Positions 54,405 through 63,542 of a stretch of DNA of 64,000 nucleotides are shown piece after piece (the stretch's first letter is position 1; each line of letters opens with the position of its first letter). The translations under genes and the position numbers were made by a program. The stretch is from Cellvibrio sp. KY-YJ-3 (lineage in GTDB: Bacteria; Pseudomonadota; Gammaproteobacteria; Pseudomonadales; Cellvibrionaceae). Under the pieces are notes generated by a model that saw only the letters and a list, made by a program, of their open reading frames with translations, had not been told where the DNA came from and ran no database searches. The stretch lies in contig NZ_CP031727.1 in assembly GCF_008806955.1 (NCBI RefSeq), positions 1,812,001 to 1,876,000 on the forward strand, read 5' to 3'.

Positions 54405-56825
54405 TTGCGCTGTTATTCTTCGCTTACATCTTCCTTTTACCCCCTGCGTGGCATTTGTGCGGCGGCGCTGATGCTGGTTGGCGTTGCCTCATCAGTGCAG
54501 GCCGCTGGTGGTGAGTCTATTTGGTTTGATGCGCCGGCTGCTGATTGGGAGCGTGAAGGTCTACCGATTGGCAACGGTGCTTTGGGTGCCGTTATTGCCG
54601 GCGATGTGACGCGTGACCGTATCCAGTTCAACGAAAAAACCTTATGGACTGGCGGCCCAGGTGCGCAAGGTTACGATTTTGGTTGGCCACAACAAGCACA
54701 GGGCGATGCGGTCGCGCAGGTCAGAACGACCATCAATGAACAGGGTTCAATTACCCCGGAAGACGCCGCCAAACTGTTGGGTCACAAGATCACCGCCTAC
54801 GGCGATTACCAGACTTTTGGCGATCTTATAATTGATTCGAATAAAAATGACAGCGATGTCAAAAGTGTTTTCACTAATTACCGCCGCGAGTTATCGCTCA
54901 GCGATGCGCAAATTAATGTGAGTTACGAACAGGGCGGTGTGCGCTATCGCCGCGAGTATCTCGCCAGTTACCCGGATGGCGTGATTGCAATTAAATATTC
55001 CGCCGATCAGCCGGCGAGCATTTCCTTCACCGCCAGTGTGCAAGTGCCAGACAATCGCAGTTTGGCTGTGGCCATCGACCAAGGTCGCATCACTGCCAGT
55101 GGCAAATTGCACAGCAACGGTTTGCAGTTTGAAACCCAAATCCAACTGCTCAACCAGGGTGGTGAATTAGCGGTAATCGACGGCAATAAAATCCAGGTCA
55201 CCGCTGCTGACTCGGTTGTGATTCTGCTCGCGGCAGGTACTGATTACGCCCAGTCCTATCCAAAATATCGCGGTGCGCATCCCAACAAGCGTTTGCATAA
55301 ACAACTTAACAAGGCGAGCAAAAAATCTTTTGAGCAATTACAGGCCACACACCGCGCGGATTATCAAACCCTGTTCAACCGTGTTGCGCTGGATATAGGT
55401 CAAAAACCACAATCGCTCACCACACCAAAGTTGCTTGCCGGTTATAAAAAAGGTGATGCCGTATTGGATCGCACTTTGGAGGCAACCTATTTCCAATTTG
55501 GTCGCTACTTGTTGATCTCCTCGTCGCGTCCCGGTTCGCTGCCCGCGAATTTGCAAGGTGTATGGAATAACTCCATCACCCCACCGTGGAATGCCGACTA
55601 CCACGTCAACATTAATTTGCAAATGAATTACTGGCTGGCAGAGACCACCAATCTGCCGGAGTTAACCGCACCACTGTTTGATTTTGTCGACAGCCTTGTT
55701 GCTCCTGGCACTATTGCCGCGCATAAAGTTGCAGGTGTAGATAAAGGTTGGACGCTTTTTCTCAACACCAATATTTGGGGCTTTACCGGTGTTATCGATT
55801 GGCCCACCGCTTTTTGGCAGCCTGAAGCGGCAGCCTGGCTCGCACAGCATTATTACGAGCACTATTTATTTTCCGGTGATAAAAAATTTCTGCGTAACCG
55901 CGCTTATCCATTAATGAAAAGCGCGAGTGAATTCTGGTTGGAGTTTTTAGTAAAAGATCCGCGCGATGGAAAATGGATCGTATCACCCAGCTTCTCACCC
56001 GAGCACGGCCCTTTCACCCGCGCGGCTGCTATGTCACAACAAATTGTGTTTGATTTACTGCGCAATACCCACGAAGCCGCACTGCTGACGGGCGACAAAA
56101 AATTTGCCCAAGCTGTGCAAGAAAAATTGGCGAACCTGGATCGCGGAATGCGCATTGGCAGTTGGGGTCAGCTACAAGAGTGGAAGGAAGATATTGACGA
56201 TCCAAAAAATGAACATCGCCATATTTCCCATTTATATGCACTGCATCCGGGGCGCGATATCAACCCGCGCAATACACCGGAATTACTTGCGGCAGCACGC
56301 ACCACACTTAATGCGCGTGGCGATGGCGGCACCGGTTGGTCGCAAGCCTGGAAGGTCAATATGTGGGCGCGTTTGTTAGACGGCAATCGCGCGCACAAAG
56401 TATTGGGCGAACAATTACAACGCAGCACACTTAGTAATTTGTGGGACAACCATCCACCATTTCAAATTGATGGCAATTTTGGCGCGAGCGCCGGTATTGC
56501 AGAAATGTTATTGCAAAGTCACGGCGACGAATTACATTTTTTGCCCGCATTACCTGCAAGTTGGCCAAGCGGTTCGGTGACTGGTTTGCGCGCACGCGGC
56601 GGCATTACTGTAGATCTGCAATGGCACAAGGGCGAATTAACCCAAGCGCGCATTCACACGCAACACGCACAAAAAATCAATATCAGAACTTCACGTCCTG
56701 CAACAGAATTTACGTTGCAGGACGTAAAGCACGGGAAATCCCTTGGCATAAAAGCTGAGGGCAATTCAGGGAGTTTTGCAGCGCAAGGAACGGGGACATA
56801 TCTCTTATCCAGCAGCGGGAGATAG
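54405..56825 (+). CDS. afc95A: GH95 alpha-L-fucosidase (Afc95A-like)
   Basis: 806 residues with signal peptide (cut near VQA-AGG, about residue 34). The N-terminal beta domain begins SIWFDAPAADWEREGLPIGNGALGAVIAGDV; the (alpha/alpha)6 barrel follows. Catalytic-region motifs are INLQMNYWLAETTNLPEL (Asn residues), GQLQEWKEDIDDP (general acid Glu) and FQIDGNFGASAGIAEML (Asp). GH95 enzymes take terminal fucose, or L-galactose, off plant xyloglucan. TTG 54405 is chosen because GAGG lies 9 bases before it and it yields a full signal peptide. The receptor gene follows after 39 bp. Confidence 0.93.
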   Translation: MRCYSSLTSSFYPLRGICAAALMLVGVASSVQAAGGESIWFDAPAADWEREGLPIGNGALGAVIAGDVTRDRIQFNEKTLWTGGPGAQGYDFGWPQQAQGDAVAQVRTTINEQGSITPEDAAKLLGHKITAYGDYQTFGDLIIDSNKNDSDVKSVFTNYRRELSLSDAQINVSYEQGGVRYRREYLASYPDGVIAIKYSADQPASISFTASVQVPDNRSLAVAIDQGRITASGKLHSNGLQFETQIQLLNQGGELAVIDGNKIQVTAADSVVILLAAGTDYAQSYPKYRGAHPNKRLHKQLNKASKKSFEQLQATHRADYQTLFNRVALDIGQKPQSLTTPKLLAGYKKGDAVLDRTLEATYFQFGRYLLISSSRPGSLPANLQGVWNNSITPPWNADYHVNINLQMNYWLAETTNLPELTAPLFDFVDSLVAPGTIAAHKVAGVDKGWTLFLNTNIWGFTGVIDWPTAFWQPEAAAWLAQHYYEHYLFSGDKKFLRNRAYPLMKSASEFWLEFLVKDPRDGKWIVSPSFSPEHGPFTRAAAMSQQIVFDLLRNTHEAALLTGDKKFAQAVQEKLANLDRGMRIGSWGQLQEWKEDIDDPKNEHRHISHLYALHPGRDINPRNTPELLAAARTTLNARGDGGTGWSQAWKVNMWARLLDGNRAHKVLGEQLQRSTLSNLWDNHPPFQIDGNFGASAGIAEMLLQSHGDELHFLPALPASWPSGSVTGLRARGGITVDLQWHKGELTQARIHTQHAQKINIRTSRPATEFTLQDVKHGKSLGIKAEGNSGSFAAQGTGTYLLSSSGR

Positions 56826-56864
56826 CTCAAGGGGTAGTTTAAATAATATTAACTGGAGAAAATC

Positions 56865-59789
56865 ATGACAACTAACAATAAGCACAACCTCGGAAAAACA
56901 TTCCTAAAAAAACAATTGCCGGCTTATATCAAACTTGCATCCAGCGTATCTCTGGTTGTGGGCGCGATGGGTGTGGCACCTTATTCGTTTGCGCAAGATA
57001 GCGCAGATGCTTTGGAAGAGGTTGTAGTAACCGGTCAGCGCGCAAGTATTCAGTCTGCGCAAGACGTAAAAAGAAATGCGAACGTGGTTGTGGATTCAAT
57101 TGTCGCTGAAGACATTGGTAAATTGCCAGATCGCAGCGTAACTGAAGCACTGCAACGTGTTCCTGGTGTAACTGTTGGTCGTTATACCAACAACGATGCT
57201 GAGCACCCTGCTGCAGAAGGTAGTGGTGTTGCTGTACGTGGTTTGACACAAGTTCGCGCTGAATTAAACGGACGTGATGTTTTCTCTGCGGCAAGTGGCC
57301 GTGGTTTGAGCTTTGAATCGGTTCCTGCTGAACTAATGTATGCAGTTGATACTTATAAAAGCCCATCGGCCGATATGATTGAAGGTGGTTTGGGTGGTAC
57401 CGTGAATTTGCGCACGCGTATGCCATTTGACTCTGATGGCCAATTAGTTAGCGTTTCTGCGAAAGCTAACTATGGTGATCAAATTAAAGAAACTAACGGT
57501 GAATATTCCGGTTTATACAGCAATCGCTGGGAAACCGATGCGGGTGAATTTGGTATCCTCGTGAATGCTTCTACCTCTGATTTATCTACGCGTTCAGACC
57601 AAGTGTATTCCCGAGCTTATATGCCAAGAACTATTAATGGCGATGATGTTTGGGTTTCAAAAGGTGTGGATTGGCGCCGTAACGACCATGAAAGCACTCG
57701 TGAAGGCGGTTACCTTGCATTGCAATGGGCGCCGAATGAAAGCACAGAACTTTATTTCACTGCATTCCAAACCAAACACGACAATGTGTATGACGAAAAC
57801 GCATTTTTCCTCGAAGGTGGAAATGGCGATCAAGCATTGGTTCCTACAGCAGCTGACGATTGGACGTACAATGAAAATGCTGCGATGGAGTCTGGTACTG
57901 TTACCGTAACAAACCCAGCGCAATGGGGGCTCGATTTTGGTACCAGTACTCGCTGGGCACAGAATGTTTCAAAAACAACTGATTACTCTACCGGCATTAA
58001 GTGGTCACCTGATGATCAGTGGAAATTCTCTGCCGATTTACAATACGTAAAAGCAGAAGCTCAGGTCGATGATTACACATTGGGTTTGAAAGTTATTCCT
58101 GCTGAAGCCTACATGGATGGTATTGGAACTGAAACTCCATCAATTATTATAGATCCAACCTACATGTCCAATTTTGCCAATTACAATCTTGGCCAAGCGA
58201 TGACTCACTTCGAACGTAACGAAGCAGAGGCTAAAACAGGACGTATTGATGCGGAGTATGATTTTGATGGCGCGGTTATTAAATCAGTAAAAGCTGGTGT
58301 GAGATATTCTGAGAAAAGCGCAGACAATATTAATACTGGCTACGATTGGAATACCCGTTATGCAACTTGGTTTGGTTTTGACAAAAACACCATACCAAAA
58401 GTAACACCTGACCAAGCTGCAGATTATCTGACTTTGTATTCATTCGATGATTTCCAGCGTGGTGATGTTACTGTTCCTGCTGCGGGTTATTTGTATTCGT
58501 CGGAAGCAGCTAGAAATTTCCGTGCAACAACCGATGCAGTTAATGCTGACTGCGAAACGAATGGCGCTTGGTGGTGTGAAGGCAGCGTATATTCCGATTG
58601 GACACGTTTAGAAAATCCGATTTATAGAAACCTGCAGGACGAAAAAACCGTCGCCATGTACATCATGACTAATTATGGTTTTGATGATTTGGCTATGCCG
58701 ATTGACGGTAACGTTGGTGTACGTGTTGTACAAACTGATAACACCGCATCAGGTTTTTTGGTTGTTAATGAGGCGCAGAATCTGGCGGGTGAAGTTGTAG
58801 TGCCTGCATCAAGTGAGCCACTAGATGCTAAAACTAACAATACTCACGTATTGCCAAGCTTTAACCTGCGTTTGCAAGCAACTGAAGATGTTTATGTACG
58901 CTTCGCTGCATCCAAAGCAATTTGGAACCCTTCCTTTTCCGATATGCAGGCTTTCGTAACTGTCAGTGCAGACATTGATGACGAAACTGGGGTAATTAAA
59001 TCTTTCAATTTGAACCAGGATACCAATCCCTATCTTCAGCCAATGGAAGCATCCCAGTTTGACTTGTCTGTGGAATGGTATTTCGATTCAAACGGCGGTA
59101 TGGCTTATGCAGCTTTCTTCAATAAACAAGTAGACGGTTTCTTCAAAAAACAAACTGACGGATATGCTATCGGAGACTACACCGGTCAAGCGACTTGGTT
59201 GGATAATGTAGGTAGTGGCGATATCAACGGCTTGGAAATCGGCGTCAATAAATTCTTTGACTCATTACCTGCGCCATTTGATGGATTGGGGATTCAAGCG
59301 AACTATACTTTCATTGACAGCAAAGCGGATATTCCGTTAAACACTCAGCCAACAACTGGGGATACCCAAGCGGGTGCGGCACCGTTGGATACTGACCGCT
59401 CTTCCTATGGACAATTGCCTATTGACCAGCTTTCAAAAAATGCATTCAACCTTATCGGTATGTATGAAAAAGATGGTTTCTCTGCACGCTTGGCTTATTC
59501 GTGGAGAAGCAAATACTTAATCAGTTGGGGCGGAAATGGTTTTGATCCAGACTTTAATGATGGATTAGGTGGTAAGGCTCGTATTCCTGTATACAACGAC
59601 GACTACGGTCAGTTGGATGCGTCTGTTAGCTATACCTTCCTCGACAATTACACTGTTACAGCAGAAGCAAGTAATCTGTTGAAAGAGAAAACTGTCGGTA
59701 TCATTGATCAAAACAGTTCTGGCGATCATGTTGCGTACTCTTATGCACAAGATGCTCGTTTTGCAGTTGGTATCCGCGCTAGATTTTAA
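56865..59789 (+). CDS. TonB-dependent receptor, probable xyloglucan oligosaccharide uptake
   Basis: 974 residues. Signal peptide ends near FAQ-DSA (about 44), then the TonB box EEVVVTGQR, plug domain (IGKLPDRSVTEALQRVPGVTVGR, VAVRGLTQVRAELNGRDVF, GGLGGTVNLRTRMPF) and a 22-strand barrel ending FAVGIRARF with terminal Phe. It belongs to the Caulobacter-type receptor family (TIGR01782-like) used for oligosaccharides. It is co-transcribed with the GH95 gene and followed by a strong terminator. Substrate is inferred from the flanking GH95 and GH35 genes. Confidence 0.93.
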   Translation: MTTNNKHNLGKTFLKKQLPAYIKLASSVSLVVGAMGVAPYSFAQDSADALEEVVVTGQRASIQSAQDVKRNANVVVDSIVAEDIGKLPDRSVTEALQRVPGVTVGRYTNNDAEHPAAEGSGVAVRGLTQVRAELNGRDVFSAASGRGLSFESVPAELMYAVDTYKSPSADMIEGGLGGTVNLRTRMPFDSDGQLVSVSAKANYGDQIKETNGEYSGLYSNRWETDAGEFGILVNASTSDLSTRSDQVYSRAYMPRTINGDDVWVSKGVDWRRNDHESTREGGYLALQWAPNESTELYFTAFQTKHDNVYDENAFFLEGGNGDQALVPTAADDWTYNENAAMESGTVTVTNPAQWGLDFGTSTRWAQNVSKTTDYSTGIKWSPDDQWKFSADLQYVKAEAQVDDYTLGLKVIPAEAYMDGIGTETPSIIIDPTYMSNFANYNLGQAMTHFERNEAEAKTGRIDAEYDFDGAVIKSVKAGVRYSEKSADNINTGYDWNTRYATWFGFDKNTIPKVTPDQAADYLTLYSFDDFQRGDVTVPAAGYLYSSEAARNFRATTDAVNADCETNGAWWCEGSVYSDWTRLENPIYRNLQDEKTVAMYIMTNYGFDDLAMPIDGNVGVRVVQTDNTASGFLVVNEAQNLAGEVVVPASSEPLDAKTNNTHVLPSFNLRLQATEDVYVRFAASKAIWNPSFSDMQAFVTVSADIDDETGVIKSFNLNQDTNPYLQPMEASQFDLSVEWYFDSNGGMAYAAFFNKQVDGFFKKQTDGYAIGDYTGQATWLDNVGSGDINGLEIGVNKFFDSLPAPFDGLGIQANYTFIDSKADIPLNTQPTTGDTQAGAAPLDTDRSSYGQLPIDQLSKNAFNLIGMYEKDGFSARLAYSWRSKYLISWGGNGFDPDFNDGLGGKARIPVYNDDYGQLDASVSYTFLDNYTVTAEASNLLKEKTVGIIDQNSSGDHVAYSYAQDARFAVGIRARF

Positions 59790-59801
59790 TTAGCGCGTGT
59801 T

Positions 59802-59835
59802 AAAAACCTTGCCCCAAACGGGGCAAGGTTTTTTT
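59802..59835 (+). terminator. Terminator after the TonB receptor gene
   Basis: CCTTGCCCC-AAAC-GGGGCAAGG followed by seven T, with an A-tract before. It ends the GH95-receptor transcript; the GH35 gene downstream therefore needs its own promoter in the next 125 bp or read-through. Confidence 0.94.
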
Positions 59836-59960
59836 GTTTTTGTCTATTTTATTTCCTATTTTTTTCCGCAAGTTTTATATTGTTTTATGGCGTTAAAAAC
59901 GCATCCTGCTATTAGTAAAGCTAACACACCTAATACATCTGCAATGCCGCAAGAGGTTTT

Positions 59961-61682
59961 ATGCAAATTGTCCCTTTCTTTAGTTCATATTTGTTTCGTT
60001 CACATCTATTGCGTTACTTGAGTGCAAGTATTTTATGCTTGGTGGCGCTGCCGCTTTGTGCCGCGCCCTTGCCCGAGCTGGTGAGTAAAAATGGCCGTCA
60101 TGCATTATTGGTGGATGGTGCCCCATATTTAATGTTGGGTGCGCAAGCCAATAACTCCAGCAATTACCCGGATGCATTAAAAGACGTATGGCCTTCGGTA
60201 GAAAAAATGCACGCGAATACCTTGAGTATTCCGGTGGCCTGGGAGCAGATTGAACCAACAGAAGGTGCGTTTGATTTTTCGTATGTGGATGTATTAATTA
60301 AACAAGCGCGTGAGCGCGATGTAAAAGTGGTGCTGCTGTGGTTTGCCACCTGGAAAAATAATGCACCGCACTACGCGCCAGCTTGGGTGAAGTTGGATAA
60401 CCAGCGCTTCCCCCGTGTAGTGAAACAAGATGGTGATACCTTAAATTCCCTCTCTCCACTTGGCCAAAATACCTTGGCAGCCGATAAAAAAGCCTTTGTG
60501 GAGTTGATGAAGCACCTGAAAAAAATCGATAAAGATCACACGGTGATTATGGTGCAAGTGCAGAACGAAGTTGGCACCTATCAATCAGTGCGCGATTTTT
60601 CTGCGCTGGCGCAACAACACTTCACTGCGCAAGTGCCGGCAGACTTAATTCAACAATTGAAACTAAAAAGCGGTACTTGGGCGCAGGTGTTTGGTAAAGA
60701 TGCCGATGAATTTTTTCACGCCTATTACATCGCCAAATACTGCAATGAAATTGCCCAAGCGGGTAAGGCGATAAAAAATCTGCCTATGTATGTGAACGTG
60801 GCATTGCGCAACCCGTTTAACCCCGGCTTGCCCGGACAATATTCCAGTGGTGGTGCAACCGATAACGTGCTGCATATTTGGAAAGCCGCCGCGCCCGCGA
60901 TTGATTTAATTGGCCCGGATATTTATTTTCGCGATCACAAAACCGTGAGTAAAGTATTGGAACTATACGCCCGCCCAGACAATGCATTGTTTGTGGCAGA
61001 AATTGGCAACGATCAACCCTACGCGCGCTTTTTTTATTCTACGCTCGGGTTGGGCGGCATTGGCTTCTCACCTTTTGGTATGGATGATACGGGCTACACT
61101 AACTACCCCTTGGGCGCCAAAGAATATAACGCTGAAACCATCGAACATTTTGCGCAACACTATCGCGCGATTGAACCTATGATGCGCGACTGGGCAAAAC
61201 TCTTATTTGAAAATAATAGCTGGGGTTTTGCTGAGCCATTGGATACCACAGGTGATACACAAAAAATCTGGAATGCCGAAGCAACTCCGGCAGAAAAAGA
61301 ACAGCATGCAAAAGATAAAGCCGCTGCGCTCACACAATTAGTAGATGGAGGCTTGTGGGATATAGAAGTCACCTACGGCCGCCCCATGTTCTGGATCGCA
61401 CCACCCGAAGGTAATACTCCCGCTGCTGGCGGTGCTTTGGTAGTGCAATTAAGCGATAACGAATATTTGGTAACCGCACATAAAGCGCGCGTGGAATTTA
61501 AACCTTCCACAGAGCTTGCCAGTAAAAAAACTATGATCGATCGCGTAGAAGAGGGGCGTTACGAAAACGGCAAATGGATACTGTCGCGTGTATGGAATGG
61601 TGACCAAACTGACTGGGGTTTAAATTTTAGTGACCGCCCGGTAGTGTTAAAAGTGAAAATGGCGGCTTATACAACTAATTAA
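59961..61682 (+). CDS. bgl35A: GH35 beta-galactosidase (Bgl35A-like)
   Basis: 573 residues with signal peptide (cut near LCA-APL, about residue 34). The (beta/alpha)8 barrel shows ANTLSIPVAWEQIEPTEGAFDF, the acid/base Glu203 in QVQNEVGTY, and the nucleophile Glu347 in LFVAEIGND. The C-terminal beta domain has EVTYGRPMFWIAPP. It is close in size and layout to Bgl35A of C. japonicus, which takes galactose off xyloglucan oligosaccharides. AAGAGG lies just ahead of ATG 59961. No GH31 alpha-xylosidase gene follows. Confidence 0.93.
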   Translation: MQIVPFFSSYLFRSHLLRYLSASILCLVALPLCAAPLPELVSKNGRHALLVDGAPYLMLGAQANNSSNYPDALKDVWPSVEKMHANTLSIPVAWEQIEPTEGAFDFSYVDVLIKQARERDVKVVLLWFATWKNNAPHYAPAWVKLDNQRFPRVVKQDGDTLNSLSPLGQNTLAADKKAFVELMKHLKKIDKDHTVIMVQVQNEVGTYQSVRDFSALAQQHFTAQVPADLIQQLKLKSGTWAQVFGKDADEFFHAYYIAKYCNEIAQAGKAIKNLPMYVNVALRNPFNPGLPGQYSSGGATDNVLHIWKAAAPAIDLIGPDIYFRDHKTVSKVLELYARPDNALFVAEIGNDQPYARFFYSTLGLGGIGFSPFGMDDTGYTNYPLGAKEYNAETIEHFAQHYRAIEPMMRDWAKLLFENNSWGFAEPLDTTGDTQKIWNAEATPAEKEQHAKDKAAALTQLVDGGLWDIEVTYGRPMFWIAPPEGNTPAAGGALVVQLSDNEYLVTAHKARVEFKPSTELASKKTMIDRVEEGRYENGKWILSRVWNGDQTDWGLNFSDRPVVLKVKMAAYTTN

Positions 61683-61702
61683 AATCTATAAATAAACCGT
61701 GC

Positions 61703-61746
61703 AAATAAAAACCCCAGCGTTGCAAAACGGATGGGGTTTTTATTTG
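61703..61746. terminator. Terminator after the GH35 gene
   Basis: AATAAAAACCCC and GGGGTTTTTATT pair as the outer stem, with an inner CGTT/AACG stem. It can work in both directions and also suits the convergent rof-like gene. Confidence 0.88.
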
Positions 61747-61780
61747 TATTTTTTTATTTAAATGATCTTTAGTGGATCGC

Positions 61781-62023
61781 TTAAAAAACAACGCTATTCA
61801 CATGCGGGTTTTCTACGCACACATCCAGCTGCATTAATTCGCTTAGCACTATCAGGTGTTCCTGGCCGTCGGCGGTAATTTTTATACACTCATCGCGATT
61901 GTCATTGCGCTGCGTGTCTTGCGCTATACCCTGAATAACTGCGCCCGATTTCATGGCTAAGCGCACCGGGTAGTGATACATGCAAACAATCTCTATGGAA
62001 TCGTGTTGGTTGCAGCTGATCAT
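61781..62023 (-). CDS. rof: Rof-like Rho-binding antiterminator
   Basis: 80 residues. ISCNQHDSIEIVCMYHYPVRLAMKSGAVIQGIAQDT followed by a short beta-rich tail agrees with Rof (YaeO), which begins with a PI-C-YD-LE-AC pattern and a lysine/glycine beta turn. Rof binds Rho and blocks its RNA contact. Similarity to E. coli Rof is moderate. It starts 30 bp after the lytic transglycosylase gene on the same strand, so both are likely on one transcript. Confidence 0.8.
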   Translation of the reverse strand: MISCNQHDSIEIVCMYHYPVRLAMKSGAVIQGIAQDTQRNDNRDECIKITADGQEHLIVLSELMQLDVCVENPHVNSVVF

Positions 62024-62053
62024 TTTGATATACCCTACAACAGATATTTGTGT

Positions 62054-63370
62054 TTATTTCACCATTATTCCCAGCAATTTCAGTACTTCGCGGTTTGGAA
62101 AACCGTCGGCGATCATGCCTTGTTGCTGCTGGAATTCGCTCAGCGCGCGGCGAGTGCCGGGGCCAAAAATACCGTCGGGTGTGCCTGCATCAATGCCTTT
62201 GGTGTTGAGTTGTGTTTGCAGTGCGATTACCTGGTCGCGATGTAAACGCGGTGCATTTTCCGGTGGCGATTGCAGCAGCTTTCCGCCACCCGCAATTTGA
62301 TCGGCCAATTGGCCAACGGCAATGGCGTAAAACTCCGAGCGGTTCCAGCGCATAATCACGTTAAAATTGTCATACACCAAAAATGCCGGGCCTTGGTGGC
62401 CAGCGGGAACGAGTAGTGCGGCTTGCATCTCATCCGCAGGTAGCGGTGAATTGTCAGCGCGAGTTACGCCCAGCTGGCGCCATTCACTGAGTGATTTGGT
62501 ATTTTTTAAACCTGCTTCCAGAAACGGAAAATCTTTTGGCAATTTAACTTCGCGCCCCCAGCGTGCCTTGGGTTGCCAACCGAGATTACGCAAAAAGTTT
62601 GCACCGGATGCCATAGCATCCGCTTTGCTTTTCCACAAATCGCGCTTGTTATCACCATCGTAATCCACGGCGTGTTTTAAAAATGCCGAGGGCATAAATT
62701 GCACGTGGCCCATAGCACCCGCCCACGAACCGACCATCTGCGCGGGCGCAATTGCACCTTCATCCAATATGCGCAGCGCATTCATTAATTCGATGGTAAA
62801 AAATTCACTACGGCGCGTATCACATGCCAGGGTCGCGAGTGAATCCACCACATTGATGTTGCCAAAAAAACTGCCGTAATTAGTTTCTAGCCCCCAAAAT
62901 GCCAACAAGTAGGGCGCGGGCACACCGTATTCTTGCTCAACACGTTCAAGCAATGCGCGGTGCTCAACCCACAAGCTGCGCCCTTGCGCTACCCGTTGCT
63001 CAGTAACACGGCGATTAAAATAATCAGCAAAAGTGGTCGTAAATTCCGGTTGCTGTTTATCCAATTCCAATACGCGTTGGTTTAAGTTTGCTTTGGCCAA
63101 ACTGTTGTTGATGGTATTGGCAGAAATGCCCTGGGTTTTGGCAAGGCTGGAAAAGTGATTAATACAGGCAGAAAAATCCGCGGCGCCCATTGTCGCGGCT
63201 ACGGGTTTGGGGGCTGCTGGTTGTAGCGCTTGTCTGCCGGTGGTGGGGGTGTTGTTAATTGCCGCTGCGGGCGTTACAGCGGATTGCTCAGCGGGAGCGG
63301 GCGCCTGCGCACAGGAAAGTAAACTGCTACAGCACGCGATGGTTAAAAAGTGACGCAAGGTATTCATCAT
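62054..63370 (-). CDS. MltB-type lytic murein transglycosylase lipoprotein with peptidoglycan-binding domain
   Basis: 438 residues. A lipoprotein signal with lipobox LLSC (Cys about 18) is followed by a Pro/Ala/Thr linker, the SLT_2 domain (LLAFWGLETNYGSFFG with the catalytic Glu, GSWAGAMGHVQFMPSAFLKHAVDYDGDNKRDLW) and a C-terminal PG_binding_1 domain (DQVIALQTQLNTKGIDAGTPDGIFGPGTRRALSEFQ). It cuts glycan strands forming anhydro-muropeptides at the outer membrane. ATG 63370 is chosen for AAGGGAAG 9 bases upstream. Divergent from the phosphatase gene. Confidence 0.94.
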   Translation of the reverse strand: MMNTLRHFLTIACCSSLLSCAQAPAPAEQSAVTPAAAINNTPTTGRQALQPAAPKPVAATMGAADFSACINHFSSLAKTQGISANTINNSLAKANLNQRVLELDKQQPEFTTTFADYFNRRVTEQRVAQGRSLWVEHRALLERVEQEYGVPAPYLLAFWGLETNYGSFFGNINVVDSLATLACDTRRSEFFTIELMNALRILDEGAIAPAQMVGSWAGAMGHVQFMPSAFLKHAVDYDGDNKRDLWKSKADAMASGANFLRNLGWQPKARWGREVKLPKDFPFLEAGLKNTKSLSEWRQLGVTRADNSPLPADEMQAALLVPAGHQGPAFLVYDNFNVIMRWNRSEFYAIAVGQLADQIAGGGKLLQSPPENAPRLHRDQVIALQTQLNTKGIDAGTPDGIFGPGTRRALSEFQQQQGMIADGFPNREVLKLLGIMVK

Positions 63371-63542
63371 AATCCGGGGCTTCCCTTGGGGATTCGGGGG
63401 TGTAATGCCGTCATTGTAAGCGCTTTGGTCGGTAAACGTCATTGACTCATCTACCTTGTGGCAATAGCATCCGCGATAAGTTTCCCAATCGTTGCGGCAC
63501 AGGCGCTGCTCCTGCGCATCCTCCCTCACTCAGGTGCAATTC

